Assembly (NCBI GenBank): GCA_021776735.1
Contig: JAJFFH010000040.1
Coordinates: 269,865 to 333,864, forward strand
Reading direction: 5' to 3'
DNA from: Planctomycetota bacterium
GTDB lineage: Bacteria > Planctomycetota > PLA2
Length of the DNA: 64,000 bases
The notes beneath the pieces are model-generated. The model was not told the origin of the DNA. It saw nothing but the letters and a program-made list of their open reading frames with translations, and made no database searches. Below, in pieces: positions 45,873 through 54,708 of the stretch (position 1 is its first letter; the number at the start of each line of letters is the position of its first letter). The position numbers and the translations under genes are program-made.

Positions 45873-46787
45873 CTACGCGTTCACAAAAATCACGGCGGCC
45901 CCGATGGGGGCTGCCGTGAGCTGCAGGTACATCAGCTTCCAGGCCGGATGGGGTCCGCCATGCGGGGGCGGGTTCGGGTCGCGAACGAGGAGGGCCGCTG
46001 CAAGCAAGCCAAGGACGGCGATGCTTGTGCCAAGGATGGTCCAGGCGGCGCCGGACCCGGGGAGCCAGCCGAGTGCGGCGCCGAGCGGGTAGCCCAAGAA
46101 CGGCACGACCAGAAAAGGCGCGACGAACCAGGCCGCGGGCCGGGTGCCAAGCAGAATAGGCAGCGTGCGGCAGCCGGTCGCGCGGTCGCCGGCGACATCG
46201 GCGAAGTCCTTCGTCGTCGCGGCGCCGAAAATGTAGAGCCACGACAGGCCGCCGAGCAGCCACGCTTCGGGCCGCATGGCACCCCCGCTGACCGCCCAGC
46301 CCGCGATGACGAGCAGGAGACCGCGCGGCGTGGCGATCGTTACATTGGCGAGAAACGGAACGCGCTTGGTGCGCAGTGGGGGCAGGGAATACGCGGCCGT
46401 GACCGGCAAGGTCACCGCGATGCAGAGCACGAACGGCAGGTTCACAGCGAACGCCGCGGCGAACGCGAGGACCGTCAGCAGGGCGACGATCCGCCACGCC
46501 TGGCCGACGGTGAGGTGGCCGGCGGGGAGCGGTCGATCGGGCCGGTTGATCCGGTCGGTTTCAAGGTCGGCGATCTGGTTGATGCCGTTGCTGGCCGCGG
46601 TCAGCAACACGGCACTCACGACCGCCATGACCGTGGAGAGAGCCGGCGGCCATCCGCCCGCCGCGGCCACGGCACCGCCAAGCACGCCGGTGACGGGCGC
46701 GGGCAGCGTAGCGGGCCGCGAAAGACGCCAGACGATGTTCAAGGCGGGAGTGTTTGTTCGGCCCAACACCGACGCTAGAGGCGGCAT
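45873..46787 (-). CDS. UbiA-family prenyltransferase
   Basis: A 304-residue membrane protein with about eight or nine helices. NQIADLETDRINRPDRPLPAG is split as NQIADLETDRIN and RPDRPLPAG: the first Asp-rich motif, which binds prenyl diphosphate through magnesium. The second motif is KDFADVAGDRATG. The family attaches prenyl chains to aromatic acids, heme, chlorophyll or glycerol phosphates; the acceptor is not visible. No quinone pathway genes are near. It is convergent with the second secreted paralog. Confidence 0.88.
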   Translation of the reverse strand: MPPLASVLGRTNTPALNIVWRLSRPATLPAPVTGVLGGAVAAAGGWPPALSTVMAVVSAVLLTAASNGINQIADLETDRINRPDRPLPAGHLTVGQAWRIVALLTVLAFAAAFAVNLPFVLCIAVTLPVTAAYSLPPLRTKRVPFLANVTIATPRGLLLVIAGWAVSGGAMRPEAWLLGGLSWLYIFGAATTKDFADVAGDRATGCRTLPILLGTRPAAWFVAPFLVVPFLGYPLGAALGWLPGSGAAWTILGTSIAVLGLLAAALLVRDPNPPPHGGPHPAWKLMYLQLTAAPIGAAVIFVNA

Positions 46788-46858
46788 TCCTACTCGGGAA
46801 ATGTGTCCGGCAGTAGCTCGGCGAATCGGCCCAAGGCTCCGCTCCGGACAGATTTCCC

Positions 46859-48391
46859 TTAGTCGTCGCGTCCGGCGGTCGGGAACCGTTCCAGCACGTA
46901 GTTAAGCACGAGTCGATGCATTCCGGCCATGCCGAGCCGGTTGCCGTCCTTTTGGTAGAAGTGGCCCAGCAGGTGGAGCACGCGTCCGCGGCCCTCGCGG
47001 AACGTGACGACGACGTCTTCCGGGCCGAACCGCGTTTTCATCGCGGAGCTCTTCACGAGCACCTCCGCCTGGCCCGGCACGACCTTGAAGAAGCGACTCG
47101 TGTCCTCCAGCCACCACTTCGAGACGCGCGCGCGGTCGAACGCGCCCTGAAGCAGCGGGCTCGATCGCGCCGGTTCGACCTCGACGGTCGTGTCTCGCTG
47201 GCTGAAGCGAGTGCGACCCCATTCCTTGATCCGGTGTGGAAACGCGTCGGTGAGGTAGGGCCGCACGGCCCAATCGCTGGTCATGAGCCAGCCTCCGCGC
47301 AGGATGAACGACTTGATCCGGGTCACGAGCTTCTTGGCGTCGAGGCGGCCGGGATCCCGGCCGCAGTTGATGCAGACGATCTTCGCTTCGGGGAACCGGC
47401 GCCGCACGAAGGCCTTTTTATCAATGAGCGTGTACGGGATCCCGTAGCGTGTCAGGACGGTCTCTATCTCATCGAACTCGCCCTTGACCACGATGATTCG
47501 TTTCGACGAGATTCCGGTCGGCAGACGACGCCCGCCCAGGCCGCGGATCACCGCCTTGGCGGCGGCATCGTGTTCCCGGTCGAGGTTGTTTGTGTTGACG
47601 GTCTTGTCGGCGACCTCGAGTTTCTTGCTCTTGCGAGGCAGCGGGTTGTCGAGCCGCCGAATCCTGGTGCCCGGGCTCGGGCTGATGACGGGCACCGTAA
47701 ACGGGTCCTCGTCAATCTCGGTAAGCTTGTCGGTCTTGGCCAGCGGCTCCTCGTCGTCCGGGGCCACCAACTCGTCCTCGACGTCGTAACCCCGCAGGGT
47801 CTCCTCGTCGGGGATCGGGTCGACCACGGATTCGAGTTCTTCCTCTTGCCGCGGCTTGATGGCGGCAAGAAGGCGCTTTTCCTCCGTCGTCTCTGTCTCG
47901 AACGGGATGAGGCTCATAAACAGCAAGCCCAAGACGTGCGCGATCAGCGAGATCGTGTACCAGGGCGTGCTGCGCAGCAGGCGCCGAATCTCGCGGCCAA
48001 AGTCGGCCTGCGGGCCGCCGGTCGGAACCGGCGTCTTGATTGCGATCGCGGGCCGCGGGTCTCCCTCAAGCCGCACGCGGAGCGGGAGTGTGACCGAGAC
48101 ACCGCCACAGGCGGCGATGCGGAACGTGGTCTTGCCGATGGAGAAAGCCTGGCCGGGTTTCAGGACGGCTTGCCCGTCGATCCGTTGGCCGTCGATCTTG
48201 GTCCCGTTCACGGTGCCGAGATCGATCACGGTGAGCTCGGCGCCGTCCATCCGCAGCATGCAGTGCGTTCGGGACGCGGCCGCATCCTGGACGACCAGAT
48301 CGACATCCTGGCGCCGCCCGATCAGAACCTCTGCCCGATCGGAAACGAACGTGCGCTCGGATGTCGGGTCGTCGATGCGAAGTTGCAGCAT
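46859..48391 (-). CDS. FHA-domain transmembrane protein with C-terminal Rossmann-like domain
   Basis: A 510-residue protein. The FHA domain (about 1-95) has VLIGRRQDVDLVV, SRTHCML and LGTVNGTKIDG, and should bind phospho-Thr. A membrane helix lies near residue 150 (STPWYTISLIAHVLGLLFM), followed by an acidic linker and a C-terminal alpha/beta domain (about 310-510) with VKGEFDEIETVL, KIVCINCGRDPG and FILRGGWLMTSDW that resembles a glutamine-amidotransferase-like fold. ATG 48391 matches the FHA start. It may act with the nearby kinase; inference. Confidence 0.8.
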   Translation of the reverse strand: MLQLRIDDPTSERTFVSDRAEVLIGRRQDVDLVVQDAAASRTHCMLRMDGAELTVIDLGTVNGTKIDGQRIDGQAVLKPGQAFSIGKTTFRIAACGGVSVTLPLRVRLEGDPRPAIAIKTPVPTGGPQADFGREIRRLLRSTPWYTISLIAHVLGLLFMSLIPFETETTEEKRLLAAIKPRQEEELESVVDPIPDEETLRGYDVEDELVAPDDEEPLAKTDKLTEIDEDPFTVPVISPSPGTRIRRLDNPLPRKSKKLEVADKTVNTNNLDREHDAAAKAVIRGLGGRRLPTGISSKRIIVVKGEFDEIETVLTRYGIPYTLIDKKAFVRRRFPEAKIVCINCGRDPGRLDAKKLVTRIKSFILRGGWLMTSDWAVRPYLTDAFPHRIKEWGRTRFSQRDTTVEVEPARSSPLLQGAFDRARVSKWWLEDTSRFFKVVPGQAEVLVKSSAMKTRFGPEDVVVTFREGRGRVLHLLGHFYQKDGNRLGMAGMHRLVLNYVLERFPTAGRDD

Positions 48392-48498
48392 TTCAGCGGA
48401 AGAGATTTCGGCGAAGAGGACGCCGGATCGCGACGTTCCCTCCGTTAGAATACGTCCTCGAAGACAGCCTTGCACCCGGAATTGGCCCCGCGACCTCC

Positions 48499-48738
48499 AT
48501 GCCGACCTTTGTGCGTCTCATCCAGATCATGCGAAACGGTGCGCGCGCGCAACGAACCCAGGCGTGGCTGGGCGTGGCGTTCCTGCTCGCGGCGCTGGTG
48601 TGGTTCATCCTAAACATCGTCAAGATTCTCCTGCTCGTGGGCGGCCTTTTCGCCGGGTTTTTCCTGCTCGCGCGCGCCCTGCGGGTCCGTCCGCGCGCAC
48701 CCGCCGCCCCTCCTCCGTCGCCGCCAACGTCGTCTTGA
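48499..48738 (+). CDS. Small membrane protein of unknown function
   Basis: A 79-residue protein with two hydrophobic segments (WLGVAFLLAALVWFILN and ILLLVGGLFAGFFLLA) and a basic, Pro-rich C-terminus. The start at ATG 48499 is the only good one in the frame. The TTG of the next gene overlaps its stop (TTGA), so the two are coupled. Function unknown. Confidence 0.6.
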   Translation: MPTFVRLIQIMRNGARAQRTQAWLGVAFLLAALVWFILNIVKILLLVGGLFAGFFLLARALRVRPRAPAAPPPSPPTSS

Positions 48739-49724
48739 CCAGACTCGCGGTCGCGCTGGCGGCGGTCTTGTGCCTGGGTGCTCGCGGAAACAGCGCTGGA
48801 GCCGAGGAAATGGCCTCCGGAGCGGTCCGGGTGCAGTTTCCGCCCGTCCAACAGGCCGCTGCGCGCCGCGTTCTGGACTCGTTTGTCCCCACCCGCAGGG
48901 AAGCGGCCACCTGGCTAGGCGTGGCGGTGCCCGAGACGGGACTGATTCATCTGGTCGAGAGCCACGCCGCCCTCCGCGCATTGGCGCCCGGCGCGCCCGA
49001 ATGGGCCGTCGGCGTCTGCCGGCGCGACGGAACAATCGTGATCCGCGTGGACCGGCTCGATACTTCTCCCGAAACGACGCTGCGCAGCGTGCTCGCCCAC
49101 GAAATCCTGCACCACGTGGTGGCGCACCACGGAGGGATGCCCGTGCCGCGCTGGTTCGAGGAGGGGCTGTGCGTGGTCTTCGCCGGGGGCTCGTTCTTGC
49201 GGGTTGGTACGCGGGTCGAGCGGCTCGCTGCCATGGATCGCCTGCCAACACTAGAGGAAGCGGAAAGGGGGTTTCGGGGCAGCGCCGCCGACGCCGCCCG
49301 GGCCTACGAGGTCGGCGCGTCCGCTGTGCGTCGCATGATGAAACAGCACGGGCTGCAATCGGTGCAGCGGCTGCTGCGAGAAACCAAACGCGGCGCGCCG
49401 TTTCAGGCGGCGTTCTTGCGCGCGACCGGGCAACGCGCGGCCGAGTTTCAAGCCGACTGGCGCGAGGCTGTGACACCCGGGATTCCCTGGTGGCTGTTTG
49501 TCTTGTGGGAGCGCCTGGACTGGGCCCTGCTGGCGTTTGGCGCCGTCCTGGTAGCGGGTGCCTACGTTCGCTGGCGTCTTCGGCGCGAACGCGCGATGCA
49601 GTCGCTCGAGACGCCGGAGACACAGGTTCTTGTGCCCCCGCCGCCCCCTACACCCGACTCTTCGATGTCGGATCCTCTTGGGTCGGATCCTTGTGGGCCG
49701 GACTCGGCTTCTCAGGATTCGTAG
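48735..49724 (+). CDS. Secreted or membrane-bound gluzincin-type metallopeptidase
   Basis: A 329-residue protein with an N-terminal signal (TRLAVALAAVLCLGA) and a C-terminal membrane helix (about 262-282, LDWALLAFGAVLVAGAY). LAHEILHHVVAHHGG holds an HExxH motif and RWFEEGLCVVFAGG the downstream Glu, as in gluzincins of the MA clan. The peptidase domain would face the periplasm. The C-terminal tail is Pro/Ser/Asp rich. Its last 77 bp overlap the end of the acyltransferase gene on the other strand, and the two low-complexity tails are antisense to each other. Confidence 0.75.
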   Translation: MTRLAVALAAVLCLGARGNSAGAEEMASGAVRVQFPPVQQAAARRVLDSFVPTRREAATWLGVAVPETGLIHLVESHAALRALAPGAPEWAVGVCRRDGTIVIRVDRLDTSPETTLRSVLAHEILHHVVAHHGGMPVPRWFEEGLCVVFAGGSFLRVGTRVERLAAMDRLPTLEEAERGFRGSAADAARAYEVGASAVRRMMKQHGLQSVQRLLRETKRGAPFQAAFLRATGQRAAEFQADWREAVTPGIPWWLFVLWERLDWALLAFGAVLVAGAYVRWRLRRERAMQSLETPETQVLVPPPPPTPDSSMSDPLGSDPCGPDSASQDS

Positions 49725-50370
49725 GCGCGGCTGCCGCGGTGAGAGCGTCCTGCCCCGTGAGACCGGCCAGGGTATGCATGAGCCGGTCCGTGAAGCGGTA
49801 ATCGCCGGCGCGGTCCGGCGTCTCGTCGAAGTGCATGATTCGACCGAGGTGCAGCGAGATGGGATGGCGCCGCGGGGTTGTTTGAATCTTCGAAAGGACG
49901 TGTTCGGCCCCGCGGATCCCGAGTGGAAGAACCGGAGAGTTCGTGCGGCGGGCCAGTCGCGCCACGCCGCGCATTCCCGGCTGGAGCGACCCGTTCGGCG
50001 TGAGTTGCCCCTCGGGAAAAAGGCAGACGACCTCCCCGGCGCGCAAGGCGTTCCGGGCCGCCTTCATGGCGCCGACACTCGGCCCGTCCTCGCGGACCAC
50101 CGGGGTGCCCATCGCCCGGAAGTACCAGCCGACGCCCGGAACGTCGTAGTACAGCTCCGTCATCAGGAACGTCACGCGGTGCGGGTAGCACGCGTATTGC
50201 ACGAGCAACGGGTCGAACCAGGAGACGTGGTTCGGGGCGATGATCAGCCCGCCGGGCGGGCGTGTTCTTAGCCGCGGGCCGTGAACCGAGGCGCGAAACA
50301 GGAGCCGCAGAAGCGGCCAAAACATGAGCGCGTGCGCGTCTACGAAGAGACCGCGAAGGCGCTCGTTCAT
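49648..50370 (-). CDS. 1-acylglycerol-3-phosphate acyltransferase (PlsC-like)
   Basis: A 240-residue PlsC-family enzyme. APNHVSWFDPLLV contains the HX4D catalytic pair and CLFPEGQLTPNGSL the glycerol phosphate site (FPEG); AMGTPVVRED lies between. It places the second acyl chain on glycerol 3-phosphate derivatives at the inner membrane. GGGAG precedes ATG 50370. The Pro/Ser/Lys-rich C-terminus overlaps the peptidase gene. A longer frame upstream is rejected because it runs antisense to the TPR gene. Confidence 0.9.
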   Translation of the reverse strand: MNERLRGLFVDAHALMFWPLLRLLFRASVHGPRLRTRPPGGLIIAPNHVSWFDPLLVQYACYPHRVTFLMTELYYDVPGVGWYFRAMGTPVVREDGPSVGAMKAARNALRAGEVVCLFPEGQLTPNGSLQPGMRGVARLARRTNSPVLPLGIRGAEHVLSKIQTTPRRHPISLHLGRIMHFDETPDRAGDYRFTDRLMHTLAGLTGQDALTAAAAPTNPEKPSPAHKDPTQEDPTSKSRV

Positions 50371-50410
50371 CTGTTGCTCCCGACCGGTCTCTGGTCCGGC
50401 CGCGCGCCGG

Positions 50411-51631
50411 CTAGCCTTCCTCTTCGCCTTTCTTTTCGGCCTTGATCGCTTCGTATTCCGCCTTGTGTTGGCGATACGCCCGGCCCGCCCGGGCGGCGGA
50501 GGCGGTGCCGCGGTGCTTGCTGGCGCACTGCGAAAGGAGTTGCATCCCCTTGGGCAGGAGATCCTTGCGCCGTGCCGAGCCCGCCTCTTCGCGCAGCGCC
50601 AGATCGAGAAAGATCTGGCCGGCGTTCTCGAGCGCCACGGCGACGAACGCCCGGTGCCGGGGGTACAGGCAAACGACCCGCAGGTAGGGGTAGCGTGCCT
50701 CGTCCAGCTTGCCTTGCGCATAGAGAGAGTCGCCCAGCACCGTGTACGCGTTGGCCAGCGTCGCGGCCGTGGCGCCCTTGGTTTTGGTTGCGCGTGCTGC
50801 GAGCCCCTCGGCCTCGGCGAAGCGCTCCTTGTTCTTGCCGCCCACGATCGCCTTGCTCTGCAGGGTCAGCGCGGCCGCGTGCCCGTCCGCAAGTTCCTTC
50901 TTGCCGCGCGTGGCGTCCGCGGTCCTTTTCGCGGCCGCCTCGGCCTTGGCGTATGCTTTTTGGTGCAGCGCGATGTTGACGACCCCAAGGTCGGCCCTGT
51001 ACTTCCACGCCGCCGGGATGCCTTCGAGGGCCTTGATCTTGCCGTACCACGCCGCCGCGCTCTTGTACTTCTGGTTCCGGGTCAGAATCGCGCCGACAAG
51101 GCGGTAGACCTCCGGGGTGTCTTTCGAGGTCTTGCTGGGCCACTTCTTGAAATGGGCCACGGCGTTGCGGAGGTTTCCGGCGCTCAGGTAGCACATTCCG
51201 ATCTGGAACGCAGCCTCGAGCCGAAACACGGAGCGCTGCTCCTTGTCGCGATAGACGCCTCGAAACGAAGCAATGGCCGGACCCCAGGCGCCCGTGGCCA
51301 TGGAGTTGTAGCCGTTGAGCAGTCCCGTCGGCTCGCTGGTGTAAATGGCCTTGAGCACCTGGGACCGCGGGATGTTCTTGCCGCTCTTGGAGCGAGCGGT
51401 CTTTTTGATGCCCAACGTCGCGAAACCGTCGTTGGCGATGTAGCCGGTGCTGTGCTCGGCGTAGGTTGCGGCGTTCTCGGGAGTGATCTCGACCTTCTCG
51501 CCCTCGATCACGATCGTGGGCCGGATCCCTGTGATCTTGACCTTGCCCTTGTCGCGATAAATCACGAGGTCGGCTTGGGCGGTCGGGGCTGCGAAGGCGA
51601 AGAGACAGACTACTGTAGTGAAGCGGAGCAT
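50411..51631 (-). CDS. Secreted tetratricopeptide-like protein of unknown function
   Basis: A 406-residue protein with a signal peptide (LRFTTVVCLFAFAAPTAQA) followed by a short beta region and about 280 residues of helical TPR-type repeats, for example GAWGPAIASFRGVY, FRLEAAFQIGMCYLSAGNLR and LANAYTVLGDSLYAQGKLDE. It ends in a Lys/Glu tail. AGGAG lies close to the ATG at 51631. Such proteins often work as periplasmic scaffolds. It shares the strand with plsC 40 bp downstream. Confidence 0.85.
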   Translation of the reverse strand: MLRFTTVVCLFAFAAPTAQADLVIYRDKGKVKITGIRPTIVIEGEKVEITPENAATYAEHSTGYIANDGFATLGIKKTARSKSGKNIPRSQVLKAIYTSEPTGLLNGYNSMATGAWGPAIASFRGVYRDKEQRSVFRLEAAFQIGMCYLSAGNLRNAVAHFKKWPSKTSKDTPEVYRLVGAILTRNQKYKSAAAWYGKIKALEGIPAAWKYRADLGVVNIALHQKAYAKAEAAAKRTADATRGKKELADGHAAALTLQSKAIVGGKNKERFAEAEGLAARATKTKGATAATLANAYTVLGDSLYAQGKLDEARYPYLRVVCLYPRHRAFVAVALENAGQIFLDLALREEAGSARRKDLLPKGMQLLSQCASKHRGTASAARAGRAYRQHKAEYEAIKAEKKGEEEG

Positions 51632-51716
51632 AAACCCTCTCCTGGGCCGGCAGCGCCGGGGCGCACCGGGACCGGTCTGGTGGATGGGCGATTCTAGCGG
51701 GATCGGACGCGCGGAT

Positions 51717-52139
51717 TCAATGATAACCGCGCCAGAGCTTTCGTCCGAGAAGGCCACCGGCGGCTGCCCCGAGAAGATCAGCGCAAACATCGAGCGGATC
51801 CGCCATCCGGCCGGGGACCGAGGACTGGATGCACTCGTCGATGACCCCCCAGGCAAGCCCGATCCCGGCGCCCGCGCCGATGCTCAGCAGCGCCGTGCGC
51901 CAACGTACGGCGCGGTGCAGCAACGCGCCGAGGGGGGCGTAAAAGGCGGCGTGTACGACCTTGTCGAACCGGGCCAGCCACCAGTCCGTCGCCGGCAGGG
52001 CGTCCGCCGGTCGCGCGGCCAGAAAACTCAGGAAGCCGCCCCACGCCAGCAGTGGGCCCCAGCGGACCACGAAGCGCCTCGGCCTCAAGGGGTACCCGCG
52101 GAATTCCGATGAGACAACGGATTCGGGTGGGTAAGGCAC
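51717..52139 (-). CDS. VanZ-like family membrane protein
   Basis: A 140-residue protein with about four membrane segments. DKVVHAAFYAPLGALLH and the DECIQSSVPGRMADPLDV segment followed by ADLLGAAAGG form the VanZ-family pattern (acidic residues before a PGR turn and a Gly-rich helix). Function of these proteins is largely unknown; some affect antibiotic resistance. It follows the xdhC gene after 15 bp. GTG start. Confidence 0.8.
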   Translation of the reverse strand: MPYPPESVVSSEFRGYPLRPRRFVVRWGPLLAWGGFLSFLAARPADALPATDWWLARFDKVVHAAFYAPLGALLHRAVRWRTALLSIGAGAGIGLAWGVIDECIQSSVPGRMADPLDVCADLLGAAAGGLLGRKLWRGYH

Positions 52140-52154
52140 GCGGATCTCAGCGGA

Positions 52155-53114
52155 TCAACGGTCTCCACGTCCCAATCTCCTTACCTTGACCAGTTGGGCG
52201 ACGACTGACAGGGCGATCTCCCCTGCGGAGGTGGCTCCTAGGTCCAGCCCTACCGGGGCGTGGAGCCTTTCCGCATCGACGCCTTCGCCCGTCAGCTCCG
52301 CGCGGATCCGTTCCGCCTTGCGGTGCGACGCCAACAGGCCAACGTAGCGCGCGGGCGACAACAGCGCGGCCCTCGCGCAGGCAAGGTCGAGGCCGGTGCC
52401 GCGGGTCATGACGACGACGAAATCGTCCGGCCCGGGCTCGAGCTGCGCAAAGCCAGCGGCCAGCCCGTCCGGTCCGGCGTCCACGACCTCGTCCGCCACT
52501 TCCTCCGCGCGCCGCGCCTGATCCGCGCGATCCTCGACGACCGCGACGTAAAGATCCGCGACGCGAGCAATACGCGCGACGGCGCGACCCACGTGCCCGG
52601 CGCCCACGATCAGGCAGCGCGGCGTGACCATCGGTTCGATGAAGACATCGCCGTCCGTACGCGGTTCCTCCGAGGTCAGGTACCGATCCGCGGCGGCGCC
52701 GCGCAACAGTTCCCGGGTGACGCCGGCCTCGCCGATGCGCGCCAACAGGGCCCCGCGTCGCGCCCTCCGGCGCAGATCGAGGGCTTGCGACGCCCAGGGG
52801 GCCGGCAGCGCCACGCGCTCCACCAGGATTCGCACGGTGCCTCCGCAGATCAATCCGCCTTCCTCCGCCATGTCGTCGTCCAGGGTGAACGACACGATCT
52901 CGGGCCGGCCGCTCTCGAGTACGGCGAGGGCGGTGCGCTCGACATCGGCCTCGACGCGACCGCCGCCGATCGTGCCGGCGCTGCGGCCCACGGGCCCGAC
53001 GGTCATTTTCATCGCCGGCTCGGACGGGGCGGATCCGTCGGTCCCGATCACCGTGGCCAGGGCGCACGCCTCGCCGCTTTCGCTGCAGCGGGCGATTTCC
53101 GCGAGAGCCTTCAC
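52155..53114 (-). CDS. xdhC: XdhC/CoxI family protein
   Basis: A 319-residue protein with both XdhC domains: the N-terminal ATVIGTDGSAPSEPAMKM and AGTIGGGRVE segments with CGGTVRILVE, and a C-terminal Rossmann fold (about 190-319, LIVGAGHVGRAVARIA, VVMTRGTGLDL, HAPVGLDLGATSAGEIALS). XdhC proteins help insert sulfurated molybdenum cofactor into xanthine dehydrogenase-type enzymes. No molybdoenzyme gene is in the window. AAGGAG is 8 nt before GTG 53114, which overlaps the P-II stop. Confidence 0.9.
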   Translation of the reverse strand: MKALAEIARCSESGEACALATVIGTDGSAPSEPAMKMTVGPVGRSAGTIGGGRVEADVERTALAVLESGRPEIVSFTLDDDMAEEGGLICGGTVRILVERVALPAPWASQALDLRRRARRGALLARIGEAGVTRELLRGAAADRYLTSEEPRTDGDVFIEPMVTPRCLIVGAGHVGRAVARIARVADLYVAVVEDRADQARRAEEVADEVVDAGPDGLAAGFAQLEPGPDDFVVVMTRGTGLDLACARAALLSPARYVGLLASHRKAERIRAELTGEGVDAERLHAPVGLDLGATSAGEIALSVVAQLVKVRRLGRGDR

Positions 53115-53434
53115 GAACAGATCTCCTTTTCCTCGATCAGATCGTCCAGATCCTCGACAAATACTTTCCCATCGCCGATGCGGCCCGTGCGGGCGGCCTG
53201 GCACGCCCCCTCGATCGCGCGATCGAGCCCGACGTCTTCCACCGCGCACTCCAGGCGCACCTTGGGAAGGAACGTGACCGGCCCTTCAGCGGCGCGGTAG
53301 AGGCCCAGATGGCCCTTTTGCCGGCCATATCCGCGGGCTTCCGTGAGCGTCAGGCCGCGGACGCCCGCCGCCTGAAGCGCGCGCACGACGGCATCGACCT
53401 TGAACGGCTTGACCACCAGCACGAGGCGTTTCAT
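53111..53434 (-). CDS. glnB: P-II family nitrogen regulatory protein lacking the uridylylated Tyr
   Basis: A 107-residue P-II-like trimer subunit. KRLVLVVKPFKVDAVVRAL, EARGYGRQKGHLGLYRAAEG and GRIGDGKVFVEDLDDLI follow GlnB/GlnK closely. The T-loop Tyr51 of GlnB (in RGAEYV) is replaced: the loop reads YRAAEGPVTFL, so uridylylation at that residue is not possible. The conserved nucleotide-binding TGRIGDGKVF is present. It is coupled by a GTGA overlap to xdhC, an unusual partner. ATG 53434 is the start; a TTG two codons earlier is possible. Confidence 0.88.
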   Translation of the reverse strand: MKRLVLVVKPFKVDAVVRALQAAGVRGLTLTEARGYGRQKGHLGLYRAAEGPVTFLPKVRLECAVEDVGLDRAIEGACQAARTGRIGDGKVFVEDLDDLIEEKEICS

Positions 53435-53478
53435 GCGCAAAGGTTACCGCGCCCGCCGTTTGCGCCGAAAATGAAGGA

Positions 53479-54708
53479 GTGGCGGTACGGCAAAAAAAGA
53501 CGCAAGGGCGCTCCCGGCGGTGGCGCCGCCTGAAGATTGCGGCGCCCATCGCACTCCTGTTTTGGGCCGCGCTCTCCCACTTCGTTGTGCGGCCCCGCGC
53601 CGAGCGGGTGCTGGCCGAACTCTTTCGCGGCGAGGCCACGGCCCGCTTCGCCATCCTCTGGCCGACGCTCAACGTCACCGCGTTCGGCGTCCGGATTCGC
53701 GGCGAGGAGTTTTCCGTGGCGGCCGATCGCGTGGCCGTCGATCTGAATCTTCTCGCCGTGTTCGGTACCGACCTCGTACTTGGCGTCGAGGTGAGCGGGT
53801 TGCACGCGGAGCTTGCCGCGGGCGAACCGGTCGAGGTCGTGCGCGGGCGGGCGGCGGACGACCCTTCGAGCAAGGACTCGGAGGGTGTGGGCAAGGAGGG
53901 GGGCGGGGGCAGCCTCGACCCGCTTCGCCTGCCGCCGCTGCTGTTTCACGACGCTCTCGTGTCCCTGCGCGAGCCGAGCGAGGAGCCGACGCGGGTCCTG
54001 CGGTTCGACCGGCTGGAAGTCGTGCAGGAAGCGCCGCGCGTTTTTTCGATCGACGCCGGAGGCGGTGCGCTCGGCCGTGTTCCGTTCACCGCGCTTTCGG
54101 CGCGGGTGCTGCCGCGAGCGGGGCACGTGCTCCTGAGCGACCTGCGGTTGCTCGCTTTCCGCGGGGTCTTCGGCGGCGTGCTCGACCTCGACCTGACGCG
54201 CGCCGGGGCGTTCAACGGGGAGCTCGAGTGGCATCTGGTCGATGTCGCGTCGGTGTGGCAGACCTACGGCCTGCCCTATTCCGAAAAACGCCGCGGGGCG
54301 CTCTCCGGCCGACTGACGTTTCAGGGGACCCGGCCCGCGGCGCGCGCGATCGCGGGTGCCGGGACACTCGCTCTTAGCCGCGCGCGCTTTTTCTCGCCGC
54401 TCTCGTTTCGCGTGCTCGGGGTCTTGAAGGTGCCGGTCGAAGCCGAGTCGATGATCCACAAGGCGGACATCGCGTTCTCGTTTGAGCGGGGCCTGGTCTA
54501 CGTGGAAAGCGCGCGCCTGCGCGCGCAGACCTACCTGCTCGAGGGTCTGGGGCTGATCGGCTTCGGGGGCGGCGCAGATCTGGAAATCTCGCACGCGGGC
54601 ACCACGGTGTCGGTGTCGGGCACGCTGGCCGATCCGCGGATCAAGGTTCTGCCGCTCAACGGCCTGACCGCGCCGTTCGATCGCCTGTTCAGAGAGCGCG
54701 TTCGATGA
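53479..54708 (+). CDS. AsmA-like/DUF748-type membrane-anchored protein
   Basis: A 409-residue protein with one N-terminal membrane helix (IAAPIALLFWAALSHFVV), a linker, and long beta-rich repeats in the periplasm. Segments such as VAVDLNLLAVFGTDLVLGVE, SGLHAELAAGEPVEVVRG and LSGRLTFQGTRPAARAIAG recall the AsmA/DUF748 bridge-like proteins that span the periplasm. It starts with GTG. The BON lipoprotein gene starts within its stop codon, so the two form an operon. Confidence 0.65.
   Translation: MAVRQKKTQGRSRRWRRLKIAAPIALLFWAALSHFVVRPRAERVLAELFRGEATARFAILWPTLNVTAFGVRIRGEEFSVAADRVAVDLNLLAVFGTDLVLGVEVSGLHAELAAGEPVEVVRGRAADDPSSKDSEGVGKEGGGGSLDPLRLPPLLFHDALVSLREPSEEPTRVLRFDRLEVVQEAPRVFSIDAGGGALGRVPFTALSARVLPRAGHVLLSDLRLLAFRGVFGGVLDLDLTRAGAFNGELEWHLVDVASVWQTYGLPYSEKRRGALSGRLTFQGTRPAARAIAGAGTLALSRARFFSPLSFRVLGVLKVPVEAESMIHKADIAFSFERGLVYVESARLRAQTYLLEGLGLIGFGGGADLEISHAGTTVSVSGTLADPRIKVLPLNGLTAPFDRLFRERVR

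Noticed and set aside
49104..49119. CACGTG-containing palindrome as a third parS
   Set aside because: CACCACGTGGTG lacks the TGTT/AACA arms required for parS.
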